From assembly GCF_018130215.1 (NCBI RefSeq), contig NZ_JAFCKQ010000004.1, forward strand, positions 218,207-282,206: 64,000 nucleotides of DNA, written 5' to 3'. Source of the stretch: Bradyrhizobium jicamae (lineage in GTDB: Bacteria > Pseudomonadota > Alphaproteobacteria > Rhizobiales > Xanthobacteraceae). Every line of letters begins with the position of its first letter. The first letter of the stretch is position 1. The position numbers and the translations under genes were made by a program. The notes under the pieces are model-generated. The model was not told where the DNA came from and searched no databases. It saw nothing but the letters and a program-made list of their open reading frames with translations. Below, piece by piece: positions 25,032-34,846 of this stretch.

Positions 25032-27559
25032 ACGAGCAGGTCAATCTCGTCAATTGCGACCGCGAGCCAATCCACATTCCCGGCAGCGTGCAGCCGTTCG
25101 GCTTCCTGCTGACCTTGCTGTCGGACTTCACCATCTGCATGGCGTCGGAAAATGGCGGAGATTTCCTCGGCACCGAGACCTCGGAGCTGCTGCAGCGCCC
25201 GATCGAGAATGTGTTTACGGAGGCCGCGATATCAGCGATCCGCGCCCGCGTCGACTATCTCAGCGGTCCCGATGCGGTGGAGCGTATCTTCGGCCTGCAG
25301 CTGCAGGCCGGCAAGCCGAAATTCGATCTCGCCGTTCATTTCTCCGGCGCCTATCTGATCATTGAGGCTGAGCCGAGCGTGGTTGAGGCCGACGTCAATT
25401 CCGGCGATCTCGTGCGGTTGATGCTCGGCCGGCTGCGCAAGACCAAAGGTCTGACCGAGCTTGCTCAGGAAGCGTCTCGCCAGCTCAAGGTGCTCACCGG
25501 GTTTGACCGGGTGATGGTCTATCGCTTCGCCGAGGACGGCTCCGGCGAGGTGATCGCGGAAGCCGCCGCATCCGGGCTCGAGCCGTTTCTCGGTCTGCAC
25601 TATCCCGCCTCCGATATCCCGCGGCAGGCGCGCATCCTCTATCAGCGCAACTGGCTGCGCATAATCGCCGACATCAACGCCAGGCCAGCGCGGTTGCAGT
25701 CGACCGCGACCCACAGCGCCGCGCTGCTCGATCTCTCCATGAGCGTACTACGCTCGGTGTCGCCGATCCACATCGAATATCTGCGCAACATGGGCGTGGC
25801 GGCCTCGATGTCGGTCTCGATCCTGCGCGATGGAAAATTGTGGGGCCTGTTCGCCTGCCATCATTACTCGCCGCGGCACATCTCCTTCGAAAAGCGCACT
25901 GCCTCCGAACTGTTCGGACAGATGTTCTCCTGGATACTGGAAGGCCGCGAGCGCGAGGAGGATATGGCCTATGAGACGAGTGCGCATCAGATCCAGGAAC
26001 GGCTGATGGAGACCGCCGCAGCGCACGCGCACTCCTCGCGCGCCATCATCGATTTCATCGGCGAGTACCGCAAGATGATAGCCTGCGACGGCATTGCGTT
26101 GTGGTCCGAAGGCGATATCACGCTCGAAGGCGAGACGCCGACCGAGAGCGAGGTCAAGGACCTCGTCGGCTTCATTAACCGCACCTCGCCGGGGCGCATT
26201 TGCGCCAGCGCCGAGATCGCCAAGGTCTATGCCAGCGGCCAGTCGTTCCGCGACCGCGCCGCAGGCTTCCTCGCCGTTCCGATCTCGCGGGTGCCGCGCG
26301 ATTGCCTGATCTTTTTCCGCCGCGAGGTGCTGCGCTCGGTGAACTGGGCCGGCGATCCCAACAAGTCCTATTCCGAGGGTCCGCTCGGCGCGCGCCTGAC
26401 GCCGCGCAAGAGTTTCGAGCTGTGGCAGGAAACGGTCGCAGGCCAGTCGAAGCCGTGGACGTCGGCCGACTTGCGCATCGCCGAAGGCCTGCGCGTGACG
26501 CTTCTCGAGGTGATCCTGCAGCTCTCCGATCTCGCCGCGCGCGAGCGGAAAAATTCGCAGGAGCGGCAGGAATTGATGATCGCGGAGCTCAATCACCGCG
26601 TCCGCAACATCCTGAGCCTGGTACGCAGCCTCGTGGCGCAGAGCAAGGACAACGCCGCCTCGACCGAAGAATTCGCCACCGTGCTCGGCGGCCGCATCCA
26701 GGCGCTTGCTCGCGCGCATGACCAGATCACCAGCCTGAACTGGGCGCCGGTTGCGCTGAAGTCGCTGATAGATTCGGAGGCCGGCGCCTATCTCGGCGCG
26801 CGGGCAGGGCGCATCAAGCTGGACGGTCCAGACGTCGCCCTCGACCCCAAGGCGTTCGCGACCCTGGCGCTGGTCGTGCACGAGATGATGACCAACTCGG
26901 CGAAATACGGCGCTCTGGCCGATTCAACCGGCCAGGTCGAGGTAGTGTGGAAGCTCGATCGTGGCTCGGGCTTGGTAATCGATTGGAAGGAGAGCGGCGG
27001 TCCGCCCGTGCAGCCGCCGTCACGCCGCGGCTTCGGCACCACCATCATCGAACGCTCGGTGCCGTTCGATCTCAAGGGCGACGCGGAAATCCGCTTCGAC
27101 TTGCTCGGGGTGCAGGCGCGCTTCGTGATTCCCGCCAACTATGTACAGTTCATGCCATCATTGTCTGGCGCGCCGTCGCGCGTCGAGGCAGACGAGGCGG
27201 CCACGCCGCGAATTTCCGAGACCGCGCTGATCGTGGAGGACAATCTGATAATTGCGATGGCAGCCGAAGTCATCCTGCTCGAGCTCGGGGCGCGTCACGT
27301 GGAGACCGCTGCTTCGGTCAACCAAGCGATGCAGGCGATCGCTCGCACCAAACCGAGCTTTGCCCTGCTCGACATCAACCTCGGCGGCGAAAGTAGCATA
27401 CCGATCGGCAAGAGGCTCAAGGAATTACAGGTGCCGTTTATCTTCGCTACAGGTTATGGGGAACGCGCGCCCGTCCCGGAAGATCTGGCCGAAGCGCCGG
27501 TTATCCAGAAGCCGTACACGCGGGAGACCGTTGAGGCAGCGCTCGCAAAGTTGAAGTGA
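25028..27559 (+). CDS. bphP: Bacteriophytochrome, HWE histidine kinase with C-terminal receiver
   Basis: 843 residues. PAS domain with biliverdin-binding Cys10 (NCDREPIHIPGSVQPFGFLL). GAF domain with LHYPASDIPRQARILYQRNW and IEYLRNMGVAASMSVSILRD. PHY domain with the tongue motif LTPRKSFELWQETV. The kinase part is HWE/HisKA_2 type (IAELNHRVRNILSLVRSLV, VVHEMMTNSAKYGALADS, RRGFGTTIIER). A receiver domain ends the protein (ALIVEDNLIIAMAAEVILLE, Asp in FALLDINLGGESS, Lys in IQKPYTRE). It senses red/far-red light. The operon promoter is of EcfG type, linking light sensing and general stress. Confidence 0.95.
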   Translation: MNEQVNLVNCDREPIHIPGSVQPFGFLLTLLSDFTICMASENGGDFLGTETSELLQRPIENVFTEAAISAIRARVDYLSGPDAVERIFGLQLQAGKPKFDLAVHFSGAYLIIEAEPSVVEADVNSGDLVRLMLGRLRKTKGLTELAQEASRQLKVLTGFDRVMVYRFAEDGSGEVIAEAAASGLEPFLGLHYPASDIPRQARILYQRNWLRIIADINARPARLQSTATHSAALLDLSMSVLRSVSPIHIEYLRNMGVAASMSVSILRDGKLWGLFACHHYSPRHISFEKRTASELFGQMFSWILEGREREEDMAYETSAHQIQERLMETAAAHAHSSRAIIDFIGEYRKMIACDGIALWSEGDITLEGETPTESEVKDLVGFINRTSPGRICASAEIAKVYASGQSFRDRAAGFLAVPISRVPRDCLIFFRREVLRSVNWAGDPNKSYSEGPLGARLTPRKSFELWQETVAGQSKPWTSADLRIAEGLRVTLLEVILQLSDLAARERKNSQERQELMIAELNHRVRNILSLVRSLVAQSKDNAASTEEFATVLGGRIQALARAHDQITSLNWAPVALKSLIDSEAGAYLGARAGRIKLDGPDVALDPKAFATLALVVHEMMTNSAKYGALADSTGQVEVVWKLDRGSGLVIDWKESGGPPVQPPSRRGFGTTIIERSVPFDLKGDAEIRFDLLGVQARFVIPANYVQFMPSLSGAPSRVEADEAATPRISETALIVEDNLIIAMAAEVILLELGARHVETAASVNQAMQAIARTKPSFALLDINLGGESSIPIGKRLKELQVPFIFATGYGERAPVPEDLAEAPVIQKPYTRETVEAALAKLK

Positions 27560-27772
27560 TCCGAAAAGCTCCGAGCAAACGATGGCTATATTGCCGCAGT
27601 GGGCGGTCGAGAATGAGCCCAAACTCGACGAGGAGTTCTTCGCCGTGACCTTAGCGAACTTGGCTGTTGACTAATTTTGAGTAGGCAATGCTGCGATTGA
27701 AGACGACTCGCATTGGGAAATATTTGGATGCATTCTTCCGTCCAAGTCATCTCTTATCGGAGTGTGAGGCGT

Positions 27773-30424
27773 ATGGCCGAGTGGATGTCTGGAAGAGCCG
27801 ACTTGGCCGGGCAATTCAACTTCCTAAACGGCGGCGGTTCCGTCGGCGCGCTTATGCGCGCTCACGACTGGTCGAATTCGCCACTTGGTCACCCCGAAGG
27901 CTGGCCGCAGTCCTTGCGGTCAGTAGTCGGTCTTTTGCTCAATTCCAAGTTTCCAATGTTCGTAGCTTGGGGCGAACAGCTTGGATTTCTCTATAATGAC
28001 GCATACGCGGAGATCTTGGGTGCTAAGCACCCGCGCGCACTTGGCGCTCGTTTCTTCGACATCTGGTCAGAAATCTGGCCTGACATTTCGCCGTTAATCG
28101 ACTCCGCCATGGCTGGTGATGCGACATACCGTGAGGACCTGCCTCTCACAATGAACAGGCACGGTCATAGCGAGGACACTTGGTTTACCTTTTCTTATTC
28201 GCCGGTTCGCGATGAGAGAGGTCACGTCGCGGGAATGTTCTGTGCCGTCGCCGAGACGACAGGCCAGGTGCTGGCAGCGCGTCGGCGCGACGCACTTTTG
28301 CAACTCGACGAGCGCCTCCGCAACGTCGCAGACACCGCAGACATCTCGTTCACTGCGTCTGAGCTGTTGGGCAAGGCTTTAGGGGCTTCGCGAGCCGGGT
28401 ATGGTACGATTGATCACGAGGCCGGAACTACTTTTGTTGAAAGGAACTGGTTCGCCCCAGGATACGATAATCTCGCCGGACTTCATCATTTCTCGGACTA
28501 CGGCTCCTATATTGATGACCTGCGGCAAGGTCGAGTGGTTACGAACACCGATGTTGAGAAAGATCCGCGCACCGTCGCGAATGCGGGTGCATTTCGAGCG
28601 CTTGGAATCAGGGCGCATCTCGATTTACCCATTACGGAGAATGGGCGAACCGTCGGTCAAATGTTCATCCATTCGCGGTTACCGCGCGTTTGGAGCGTCG
28701 AGGAAATCACCCTCGTCCGCGATTTTGCAGAGCGTACCCACGCTGCGATAGCCCGGCGCGCAGCAGAGCATGAGCTAAGGCTGAGCGAGGGCCGCTTGCG
28801 GCAGTTGAACGAAACGCTCGCAGCTCAGGTTGCGGCCCGTTCGGCGGAGCGCGACCGCCTCTGGAATCTTTCTCAGGACATGCTCGCCCGCGCGGACTAC
28901 GCCGGCATGATGTCTGCGGTGAGCCCCGCTTGGACGCAGATATTGGGGTGGAGCGAAGCGGACCTCCTTGCACGTGGCTACTCGGCTTTCATGCATCCAG
29001 ATGACCGGCAATCTACGCTGGCAGCGATTGCTCAGATGGCCAAGACGCGTGAGCCCAGCCGGTTCGAAAATCGTATCGCAAATGTGCAAGGCGACTGGAA
29101 ACATATTGAGTGGACTGTCGCGCCGGAACAGGATGGCGAAAACTTCATCGCAGTTGGTCGCGATCTCAGCGTCACTAAATCTCGCGAAGCTGAACTCGAA
29201 ATTGCTCGAGAGGCGCTACGTCAAAGTCAGAAGATGGAGGCGATGGGCCAGCTCACCGGAGGCGTTGCCCATGATTTTAACAATCTACTTACGCCGATCG
29301 TTGGTGCGCTTGATATGCTCCAGCGCCGGGGGCTGGGTGGCGATCGTGAAAAGCGCTTAATCGCCGGTGCCGCTCAATCGGCGGAGCGAGCTAAGGTTCT
29401 TGTCCAACGACTGCTCGCCTTTGCTCGACGTCAGCCGCTCCAACCGGTTGCGGTCGACATCTCCAAGCTGATTGAAAACATGGCTGAGCTCATGTCGAGC
29501 ACGACGGGACCACAGATCAAAGTCGTCGTTGACGTCAAAGATGACCTGCCGCCGGCCAAGGCGGACCAGAACCAGCTCGAAATGGCTCTTCTAAATCTGG
29601 CAGTGAATGCTCGCGACGCTATGCCGAATGGAGGCACGCTCCGGATAAGCGCGTCGGCTGATACGGCTCAGTCGGGGGCGGACCGAAGGATACCGCCCGG
29701 ACAATACGTTCGAATTTCCGTGGCTGATACTGGAGTCGGCATGGATGAGGCAACGCTTGCTCGAGCGATCGAACCTTTCTTTTCGACTAAGGGTCTCGGA
29801 AAAGGCACAGGCTTGGGCCTCAGCATGGTCCACGGTCTAGCCTCCCAGCTCGGCGGCGCATTGATAATCAACAGCAAGCTTGGCCTCGGTACCAAAATCG
29901 AGCTTTGGCTGCCTCAGACTGAAGCTTTACCTGACGCACGTAGTATCGCGCGCGATGCCCACTCAGTGCGAGGCCGCGGCACGGCATTGTTAGTTGATGA
30001 TGAGGAGCTCGTTCGCTTAAGCACCTCGGATATGCTCGTCGATCTTGGCTATCGCGTCATCGAGGTGACATCGGCCGAGCAGGCACTCGGAGTGGTCCGG
30101 GATGAAACTCCCATCGACTTGATCGTGACGGATCATCTCATGACTGGCATGAGCGGCGCTGAATTGGCGCGCACAGTTAGCGCGATCTCTCCTGACATTC
30201 CGGTCTTGATCATTTCTGGCTATTCAGAAGTGGAAGGCATCGCCTCGGACCTGCCCAGGCTGACGAAGCCATTTCGAAAGGACGAACTGATGGCATGCCT
30301 TTCAGCTCTGGCACCACTGCCGCTAGCAACTCTAGCGTATAGCGCCAGCACACAAACCAGCTCTTCGAAGAACACAATGCTGGATGAAGAAGTGGACATG
30401 CGGGAAAAAAAGTCCTTTCCGTAG
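27773..30424 (+). CDS. Hybrid sensor histidine kinase (PAS-GAF-PAS-HisKA-HATPase-REC)
   Basis: About 883 residues from ATG 27773; TTG 27713 or ATG 27728 would add up to 20. An N-terminal PAS-like domain ([40 protein letters not shown]) is followed by GAF and a second PAS. HisKA has [20 protein letters not shown] (phospho-acceptor His) and HATPase has [20 protein letters not shown] and [16 protein letters not shown]. The receiver has [17 protein letters not shown], Asp in [13 protein letters not shown] and Lys in [10 protein letters not shown]. Cytoplasmic, as no membrane helices are seen. The N-terminal sensor resembles the broken kinase at 38080-39187. It sits downstream of the phytochrome operon. 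Confidence 0.9.
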   Translation: MAEWMSGRADLAGQFNFLNGGGSVGALMRAHDWSNSPLGHPEGWPQSLRSVVGLLLNSKFPMFVAWGEQLGFLYNDAYAEILGAKHPRALGARFFDIWSEIWPDISPLIDSAMAGDATYREDLPLTMNRHGHSEDTWFTFSYSPVRDERGHVAGMFCAVAETTGQVLAARRRDALLQLDERLRNVADTADISFTASELLGKALGASRAGYGTIDHEAGTTFVERNWFAPGYDNLAGLHHFSDYGSYIDDLRQGRVVTNTDVEKDPRTVANAGAFRALGIRAHLDLPITENGRTVGQMFIHSRLPRVWSVEEITLVRDFAERTHAAIARRAAEHELRLSEGRLRQLNETLAAQVAARSAERDRLWNLSQDMLARADYAGMMSAVSPAWTQILGWSEADLLARGYSAFMHPDDRQSTLAAIAQMAKTREPSRFENRIANVQGDWKHIEWTVAPEQDGENFIAVGRDLSVTKSREAELEIAREALRQSQKMEAMGQLTGGVAHDFNNLLTPIVGALDMLQRRGLGGDREKRLIAGAAQSAERAKVLVQRLLAFARRQPLQPVAVDISKLIENMAELMSSTTGPQIKVVVDVKDDLPPAKADQNQLEMALLNLAVNARDAMPNGGTLRISASADTAQSGADRRIPPGQYVRISVADTGVGMDEATLARAIEPFFSTKGLGKGTGLGLSMVHGLASQLGGALIINSKLGLGTKIELWLPQTEALPDARSIARDAHSVRGRGTALLVDDEELVRLSTSDMLVDLGYRVIEVTSAEQALGVVRDETPIDLIVTDHLMTGMSGAELARTVSAISPDIPVLIISGYSEVEGIASDLPRLTKPFRKDELMACLSALAPLPLATLAYSASTQTSSSKNTMLDEEVDMREKKSFP

Positions 30425-30956
30425 CGCCAGCTGAACGGCGTTCGAAAGACTCCTGCTTTTGGCCGATTCGGTTGGACAAAGTCCCGCTGCTAGTGACTAT
30501 CTGGGTCAACTCTGGGGTGGTCTTGAAGCCCAGTTGCAGGCGGTAGCTGGCCCCTCGGGAATTGTCCCGGTACTTCGAAGCTGCGGCCTATCTTGACACC
30601 AAACAGCACGCGACGCTCCCCTCACTCCCGAGCAAGCTCCGTGTTCTCTTGCCTGCCATCGCGGCTATGGTCAGCGCAGCGCCACAACCATTTCGGTGGC
30701 TGTTGAAGGAGCGTCGCTGTTGCCTGAGGGCAAGTTCTGCCGGTCCCCTGCAGGCGCATCTCGAAAGCTTTGGGGTGAAACGGAGGAATGCCTACCGGTC
30801 AGCGTAGTCTTGCTCGGGGGTGCCGCTGAGGTTGGCGAAAGGCAGCACTATGATGGAAAGATGAAGCGGTGAAAGCGGGCCTAACCTCTCAGATACTGAA
30901 AATCAGAACTGATCCTATTGCTCCGTGTCGCCTTGATGGCGGTAAACGGCGCACTG
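30425..30956. other. Intergenic stretch
   Basis: No supported gene; only short frames without ribosome sites. Confidence 0.5.
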
Positions 30957-30981
30957 GGAACCTATAGCCGTGGCTCCAGTT
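30957..30981 (+). promoter_or_regulatory. EcfG-type promoter (GGAAC-N16-AGTT)
   Basis: 33 bp from the -10 element to the ATG at 31015. Confidence 0.6.
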
Positions 30982-31014
30982 GGTTCTTACAGACCAAAGA
31001 TTCGGGAGGAGGCC

Positions 31015-31287
31015 ATGAGAATTGCCGCGGTCATAGTGTTGCTCGCTTCGCCAGCCTTGGCCGAAGAGAAGGCCATCGACCCTGCCGCTCTGCGGGACTG
31101 CCCACCGATCGGTCAGTCTGCCAAGGGCGAGCTAATTTACGGAATGGACTGTGCCGCTCTCAAGCCGGAAAACGAGGCGGAAGTTATGCAGAATATGCCG
31201 AAAACGAATTTGAAAGACACCGTGATCCCTAAGCCTGGCGCAGTGCAGACGCCGGAGACGACACCGACGTCCGGCGATCTGAAGTAG
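31015..31287 (+). CDS. Small exported protein
   Basis: 90 residues from ATG 31015, with GGGAGGAGG just upstream. Signal peptide MRIAAVIVLLASPALAEEKA, then a mature part with two Cys (LRDCPPIGQ, GMDCAALK) that could form a disulfide. Periplasmic. An EcfG-type promoter precedes it. Function unknown. An upstream frame extension covers the promoter and was rejected. Confidence 0.65.
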   Translation: MRIAAVIVLLASPALAEEKAIDPAALRDCPPIGQSAKGELIYGMDCAALKPENEAEVMQNMPKTNLKDTVIPKPGAVQTPETTPTSGDLK

Positions 31288-31377
31288 GTCCGGTTTTAAT
31301 TGGGAAGGCGAACTAGGCGACGCTTTGCCCGGCCCCCGGTTCAATAACAGCCCTTCAATGTCTGACCGGAGTTGAAA

Positions 31378-31560
31378 ATGTCGATCGACGATACTGAAGC
31401 CGATGTAAGATCGACGCTACGAGAATTTTCGAAGGACTTGTCCGGCGAGGCGATACGTCCGACGTGGCTTGCTCGCCTCAACGCGGCCACACGCGAGGCT
31501 CCCTTAGAACTGTTGGCTACGGCGTTTTTGATTGGCGTCTTACTAGGCAGGCGACGATAG
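31378..31560 (+). CDS. Small protein with C-terminal membrane anchor
   Basis: 60 residues: MSIDDTEADVRSTLREFSKD, WLARLNAATREAPLELLATA, then a membrane helix ending LLGRRR. The layout (amphipathic helix, then a C-terminal helix with Arg tail) resembles DUF883/YqjD proteins that tether ribosomes, but at half the length. A similar stretch is present in the protein at 23094. It may share the EcfG promoter of the gene at 31015. Confidence 0.5.
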   Translation: MSIDDTEADVRSTLREFSKDLSGEAIRPTWLARLNAATREAPLELLATAFLIGVLLGRRR

Positions 31561-31720
31561 CTTAATCGGCAGGTGGTCGAGGTTTGGCTTGGCCCTAGAC
31601 GAGTGGGTCGGCTGGATCCGAGGGCGTCCTAATTGGTCGACCGGCAAAACCATCCTCGACCGTCTGTCACCGTCCGTTTCTGTTTGACTGTCGGCTAGGC
31701 AACGTCCTTGGATGATCTGA

Positions 31721-32130
31721 TCACAGTTGATGGCCGCATGCTGTGGATATTGTGCGCCGTCGACTCCATGGTCGAACTTCCCGCCGCCAATCTAAGAATA
31801 TCGCGGTCCCGACCCCCAGATATAGACAGTAGTGTGGGTTTTTCACCTTTGAAACGACATTTTGCGGTGGGTTTTTCCCACTCGGTCTCGGTTTTCCGGG
31901 CCCTAGCATTCGCGCCATTTTAGCGATCTGCGCAGCCTCGGTAAGATCGGCTATCTTGCGCCATTTGTGGCTCGCCAGGACGTCCTTGGTAACCGCATAA
32001 GTCAATCGATAAAGCGCTGGCAACCGCCATTCAGCATTTCCGGCACGGCCCGGGCGTGTCACCTCGATGAAACCGAGCGCAGTCGCTTCCCTGATCGCGG
32101 GCGCGATGGAGTGCCTTTCACGTTGTTCAG
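31721..32130 (-). pseudogene. Remnant of a helix-turn-helix replication-type protein
   Basis: Minus strand reads RHSIAPAIREATALGFIEVT, RPGRAGNAEWRLPALYRLTY and WRKIADLTEAAQIAKMAR. The pattern IAPAI-EA-ALGFI-VT-RGR is that of island-borne winged-helix proteins related to replication initiators. The N-terminal part is out of frame and there is no start site. The last 60 codons to 31721 do not look like the family. Confidence 0.4.
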
Positions 32131-32309
32131 CCTCATGACAATGTCGGTGAACGAATGCCCGGCGCGGTGGGCAAGACCGCAGCCGGGGTCTATTAAGGAA
32201 ATGCTGACCGTATCAGCGCGCGTTAGTGGCGCGGCACCGACGGTTTAAGCATCCATCCTGAGGATTCCCGCCTATCGGTGGGCCTGAGACAACCGATGAT
32301 TGCGCTGGC

Positions 32310-32430
32310 CTACCCGACTGCTGCGATCTTTACGTCGCTCAGCAGGCGGTCGATCGTCGCCGCGCTCACCTTCAAAAGTGGCAAATCGGCGCGAGGGCGG
32401 GTGTCGAACACGATCTTCTCCGGAAGGCTC
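32310..32430 (-). pseudogene. Transposase remnant (integrase-core type)
   Basis: Minus strand encodes RADLPLLKVSAATIDRLLSD, VKIAA. The phrase LLxxSAATIDRxLxDxK is characteristic of a group of DDE integrase-type transposases. About 40 codons remain. Confidence 0.45.
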
Positions 32431-32616
32431 CTGGCTGACGCGATGCGGATAATGGTCCTGTCCGGCTCGGACGGGCCCGTCTGCTCAACAGCCGCCGACA
32501 AAGACGAATTAACGAATGATCGGCATGAACGGCCGCTTGCAAATGAAAAATGAGGTATCGGCAGGGGCCGGATTGGAGTGGCGGGGCGCTGCTTTCAGCA
32601 ACCCGCCTATGGAACC

Positions 32617-32960
32617 CTAGTCGATCTCTTGGACAACCGTGCGGGTCGACGGATCGACCAGCATCACGCGCTCGCCCGAGTAGACATAGCGGTACTTGGT
32701 GAGCGAGGGACCCCAGTCGGCAGGCACCGCCTCGAGCTCGACTTCGCGAGGCACCGGCTGCCCGACCACGATCTTCTCGCGGGTCTCCACAGGACGGACC
32801 TTGTGCTCGGTGACGTAGGTACGGATCTTCGTGCGGTATTCCGGCTCGATCTGTACGGCGGCGGCATGTCCGGTGCTTGTGGTGGTGACGACGGTGGACT
32901 GCGCCATCGCGCCCGTTGAGATCATTGCCGCCACCGCAGCTGTCAATAGTACTTGGTCAT
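32617..32960 (-). CDS. DUF1236 family exported protein
   Basis: The domain is clear: YRTKIRTYVTEHKVRPVETR, PREVELEAVPADWGPSLTKY, RYVYSGERVMLVDPSTRTVV. The N-terminus LTAAVAAMISTGAMAQ is a signal peptide. The natural start ATG at 32960 (ATGACCAAGTAC) is one base out of frame with the rest, so either a base is missing near 32947 or translation starts at a TTG there. DUF1236 proteins are small periplasmic proteins of rhizobia with unknown function. An EcfG promoter lies just upstream, back to back with that of the TAXI gene. Confidence 0.7.
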
Positions 32961-32996
32961 CTTTCTCTCCTCGCCGCCATATGCGGCGAGGTCGAG

Positions 32997-33021
32997 AACT
33001 CTCGAATGGTGGCAAGGTTCC
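32997..33021 (-). promoter_or_regulatory. EcfG-type promoter of the DUF1236 gene (GGAAC-N16-AGTT)
   Basis: Minus strand, 36 bp from the -10 element to the ATG at 32960. Confidence 0.65.
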
Positions 33022-33051
33022 CGCTCGTCCGCAGAGGTCCTCGCATGCGAC

Positions 33052-33076
33052 GGAACATTCAGGTCCGGCGAGGGTT
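33052..33076 (+). promoter_or_regulatory. EcfG-type promoter of the TAXI gene (GGAAC-N16-GGTT)
   Basis: Plus strand, 40 bp before the ATG at 33117. Only 30 bp separate it from the divergent DUF1236 promoter. Confidence 0.65.
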
Positions 33077-33116
33077 TGCCCCAAGTTCAGCAGGCGCTTG
33101 CTTAGGGAGTCCGCTG

Positions 33117-34514
33117 ATGGCACCGGCCGATGCAGTCAGGAGTGCCTCCGATCGACGCCAGCGAAGGCTCCTGATCCTTTTGGCTTTGGGATTCGTCATT
33201 TTTGGCGTCGCTGCGGCCGCCCTGGACTACGTTCTCCAGCCCGAGATCCTTCGGGTCGCCGTCGGCCCCACAAGCAGCGACGACTATCAGGTGGTTCAAG
33301 CGATGGCGGAGGCCTTCGAAGAGGAAAGCAGGACGGTTAGACTGTCCCCTATCACCACCGCCGGAGCGGCCGAATCCCTTGCCTTCCTGGGTGCCGACAA
33401 AACCGATCTGGCAATCGGTCGCGGCGACCTCGCCATGCCCGCTGATGCGCAGACGCTGGCCGTCCTGCGTAAGAACTACGTCGTCATATGGTCGCCGTCC
33501 GGACGAGCAGGCAACTCCAAGAAGAAGGCCGCCGCGAAGATCGGAGAGATCGCCGATCTCGCGGGGCATAAGGTCGGCATTATCGGAAAGACCGGCGCCA
33601 ACGCTGCGCTCCTGCGGACAATTCTAGAGGGCTCAGGCGTTCAGCCCGACAAAGTTGCCACGGCTCAATTCGGGACCGAAGAGATCGAAAAGCTTGCGCT
33701 GGATACCACGCTGGATGCGTATCTTGCCGTCGGTCCCCTCGACAGCAAGATCACGGCCGCGGCGATCGCCGAAACGTCCCGATCGCGCGGAGCGCCGAAG
33801 TTTCTTCCGGTCGATGCGTCCGAGGCGATCGCCCTGCGGCACTCCCGCTACGAAGCCGAGGAGATCCCCGGCAGCGTCTTCAACGCCAACCCGGCGTGGC
33901 CCGAGGCCAAGATCGACACCATCAGCGTAAACCATCTTATCCTTGCCAGAAAAGAATTGTCGGAAGCCAAGGCGGCCGCCTTCTATCGGCAGCTCTTTGC
34001 GGTCCGCGACACGATCACGCAACGGGTCTCTGGCGCCGCGCACATAACGAAGCCCGAAACGGAGAAGGAAGCAGAGCCCTCCGTGCATAGGGGTGCCGCA
34101 GCAGTCATCAACGGGACCGAGCGGACGTTCCTGGACAAGTACAGCGACTACTTCTGGTTCGCCCTGCTTCTTCTTTCCGGGATCGGTTCGGCCGCCGCCT
34201 GGCTCCGGCGCTATTTGAACCGGGACGAACGGGACGATAACAGCAGTCATCGCAACCGCATACTCGCCGCGGTTTCGGAGGTTCGCGATGTCGAGTCCGA
34301 ACAGCATCTGCTGATATTGCAGCGGGAGATCGACGCGATCATCGGCGAAACCCTCAAGTGCTACGACGAGGGAGCCATCGAACAGGAGGACATGGCAGCG
34401 TTTGGGCTCGTCCTTGAGCTGTTCGATCATGCGGTCGCGGAAAAGCGGGCGGCGCTGCAGGGCGGCCCCATCGAAGCAAGGGCCCCTGGACCAACGATAG
34501 CCTCTCGCCGATAG
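33117..34514 (+). CDS. TAXI-family TRAP transporter substrate receptor, membrane anchored
   Basis: 465 residues from ATG 33117. A first membrane segment (LLILLALGFVIFGVAAAALD) is followed by a TAXI-type binding domain (ILRVAVGPTSSDDYQVVQAM, DLAIGRGDLAMPADAQTLAV, AGHKVGIIGKTGANAALLRT). Near residue 350 a second membrane helix (FWFALLLLSGIGSAAAWLRR) leads to a cytoplasmic helical tail. No TRAP permease gene is nearby, so it may be a sensor-like receptor and not part of a transporter (inference). Expressed from an EcfG-type promoter. Confidence 0.82.
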   Translation: MAPADAVRSASDRRQRRLLILLALGFVIFGVAAAALDYVLQPEILRVAVGPTSSDDYQVVQAMAEAFEEESRTVRLSPITTAGAAESLAFLGADKTDLAIGRGDLAMPADAQTLAVLRKNYVVIWSPSGRAGNSKKKAAAKIGEIADLAGHKVGIIGKTGANAALLRTILEGSGVQPDKVATAQFGTEEIEKLALDTTLDAYLAVGPLDSKITAAAIAETSRSRGAPKFLPVDASEAIALRHSRYEAEEIPGSVFNANPAWPEAKIDTISVNHLILARKELSEAKAAAFYRQLFAVRDTITQRVSGAAHITKPETEKEAEPSVHRGAAAVINGTERTFLDKYSDYFWFALLLLSGIGSAAAWLRRYLNRDERDDNSSHRNRILAAVSEVRDVESEQHLLILQREIDAIIGETLKCYDEGAIEQEDMAAFGLVLELFDHAVAEKRAALQGGPIEARAPGPTIASRR

Positions 34515-34846
34515 GTCGCGGCCGGCGGGCCGAACCTCATTGCTTCTGGATACGGCCGTTCAAGATCGAGAACACCTCTCGCGAAGACAAATGCTCTGCG
34601 GCCCTTCGCAAAAGTATCGCTGGCAGACAGAACGAATTTACGGCTCCGGTCAGCAGAATCGGCATGATGGATGGTCTCGCTACCTTGGAGGGCCTTTCGG
34701 CCGTCGGTCGCTCGGTACTGCAAGCGGCGACCCACAAGAAAATTGCCTGAGCGGGAATCAACCCGCTGCGGCGGGCTCTCAACCGCACATGCTTCCTTCG
34801 TCCTCCGAATAACCTATAACACTACTTTGCAATGATTCAGGCGCCG
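34515..34846. other. Intergenic stretch
   Basis: No supported gene. Convergent ends of the TAXI gene and the minus-strand membrane-protein gene. Confidence 0.5.

Noticed and set aside
33633..34430. 265-codon minus-strand frame opposite the TAXI gene
   Set aside because: No family motif, and the plus strand has a complete TAXI receptor with an EcfG promoter.
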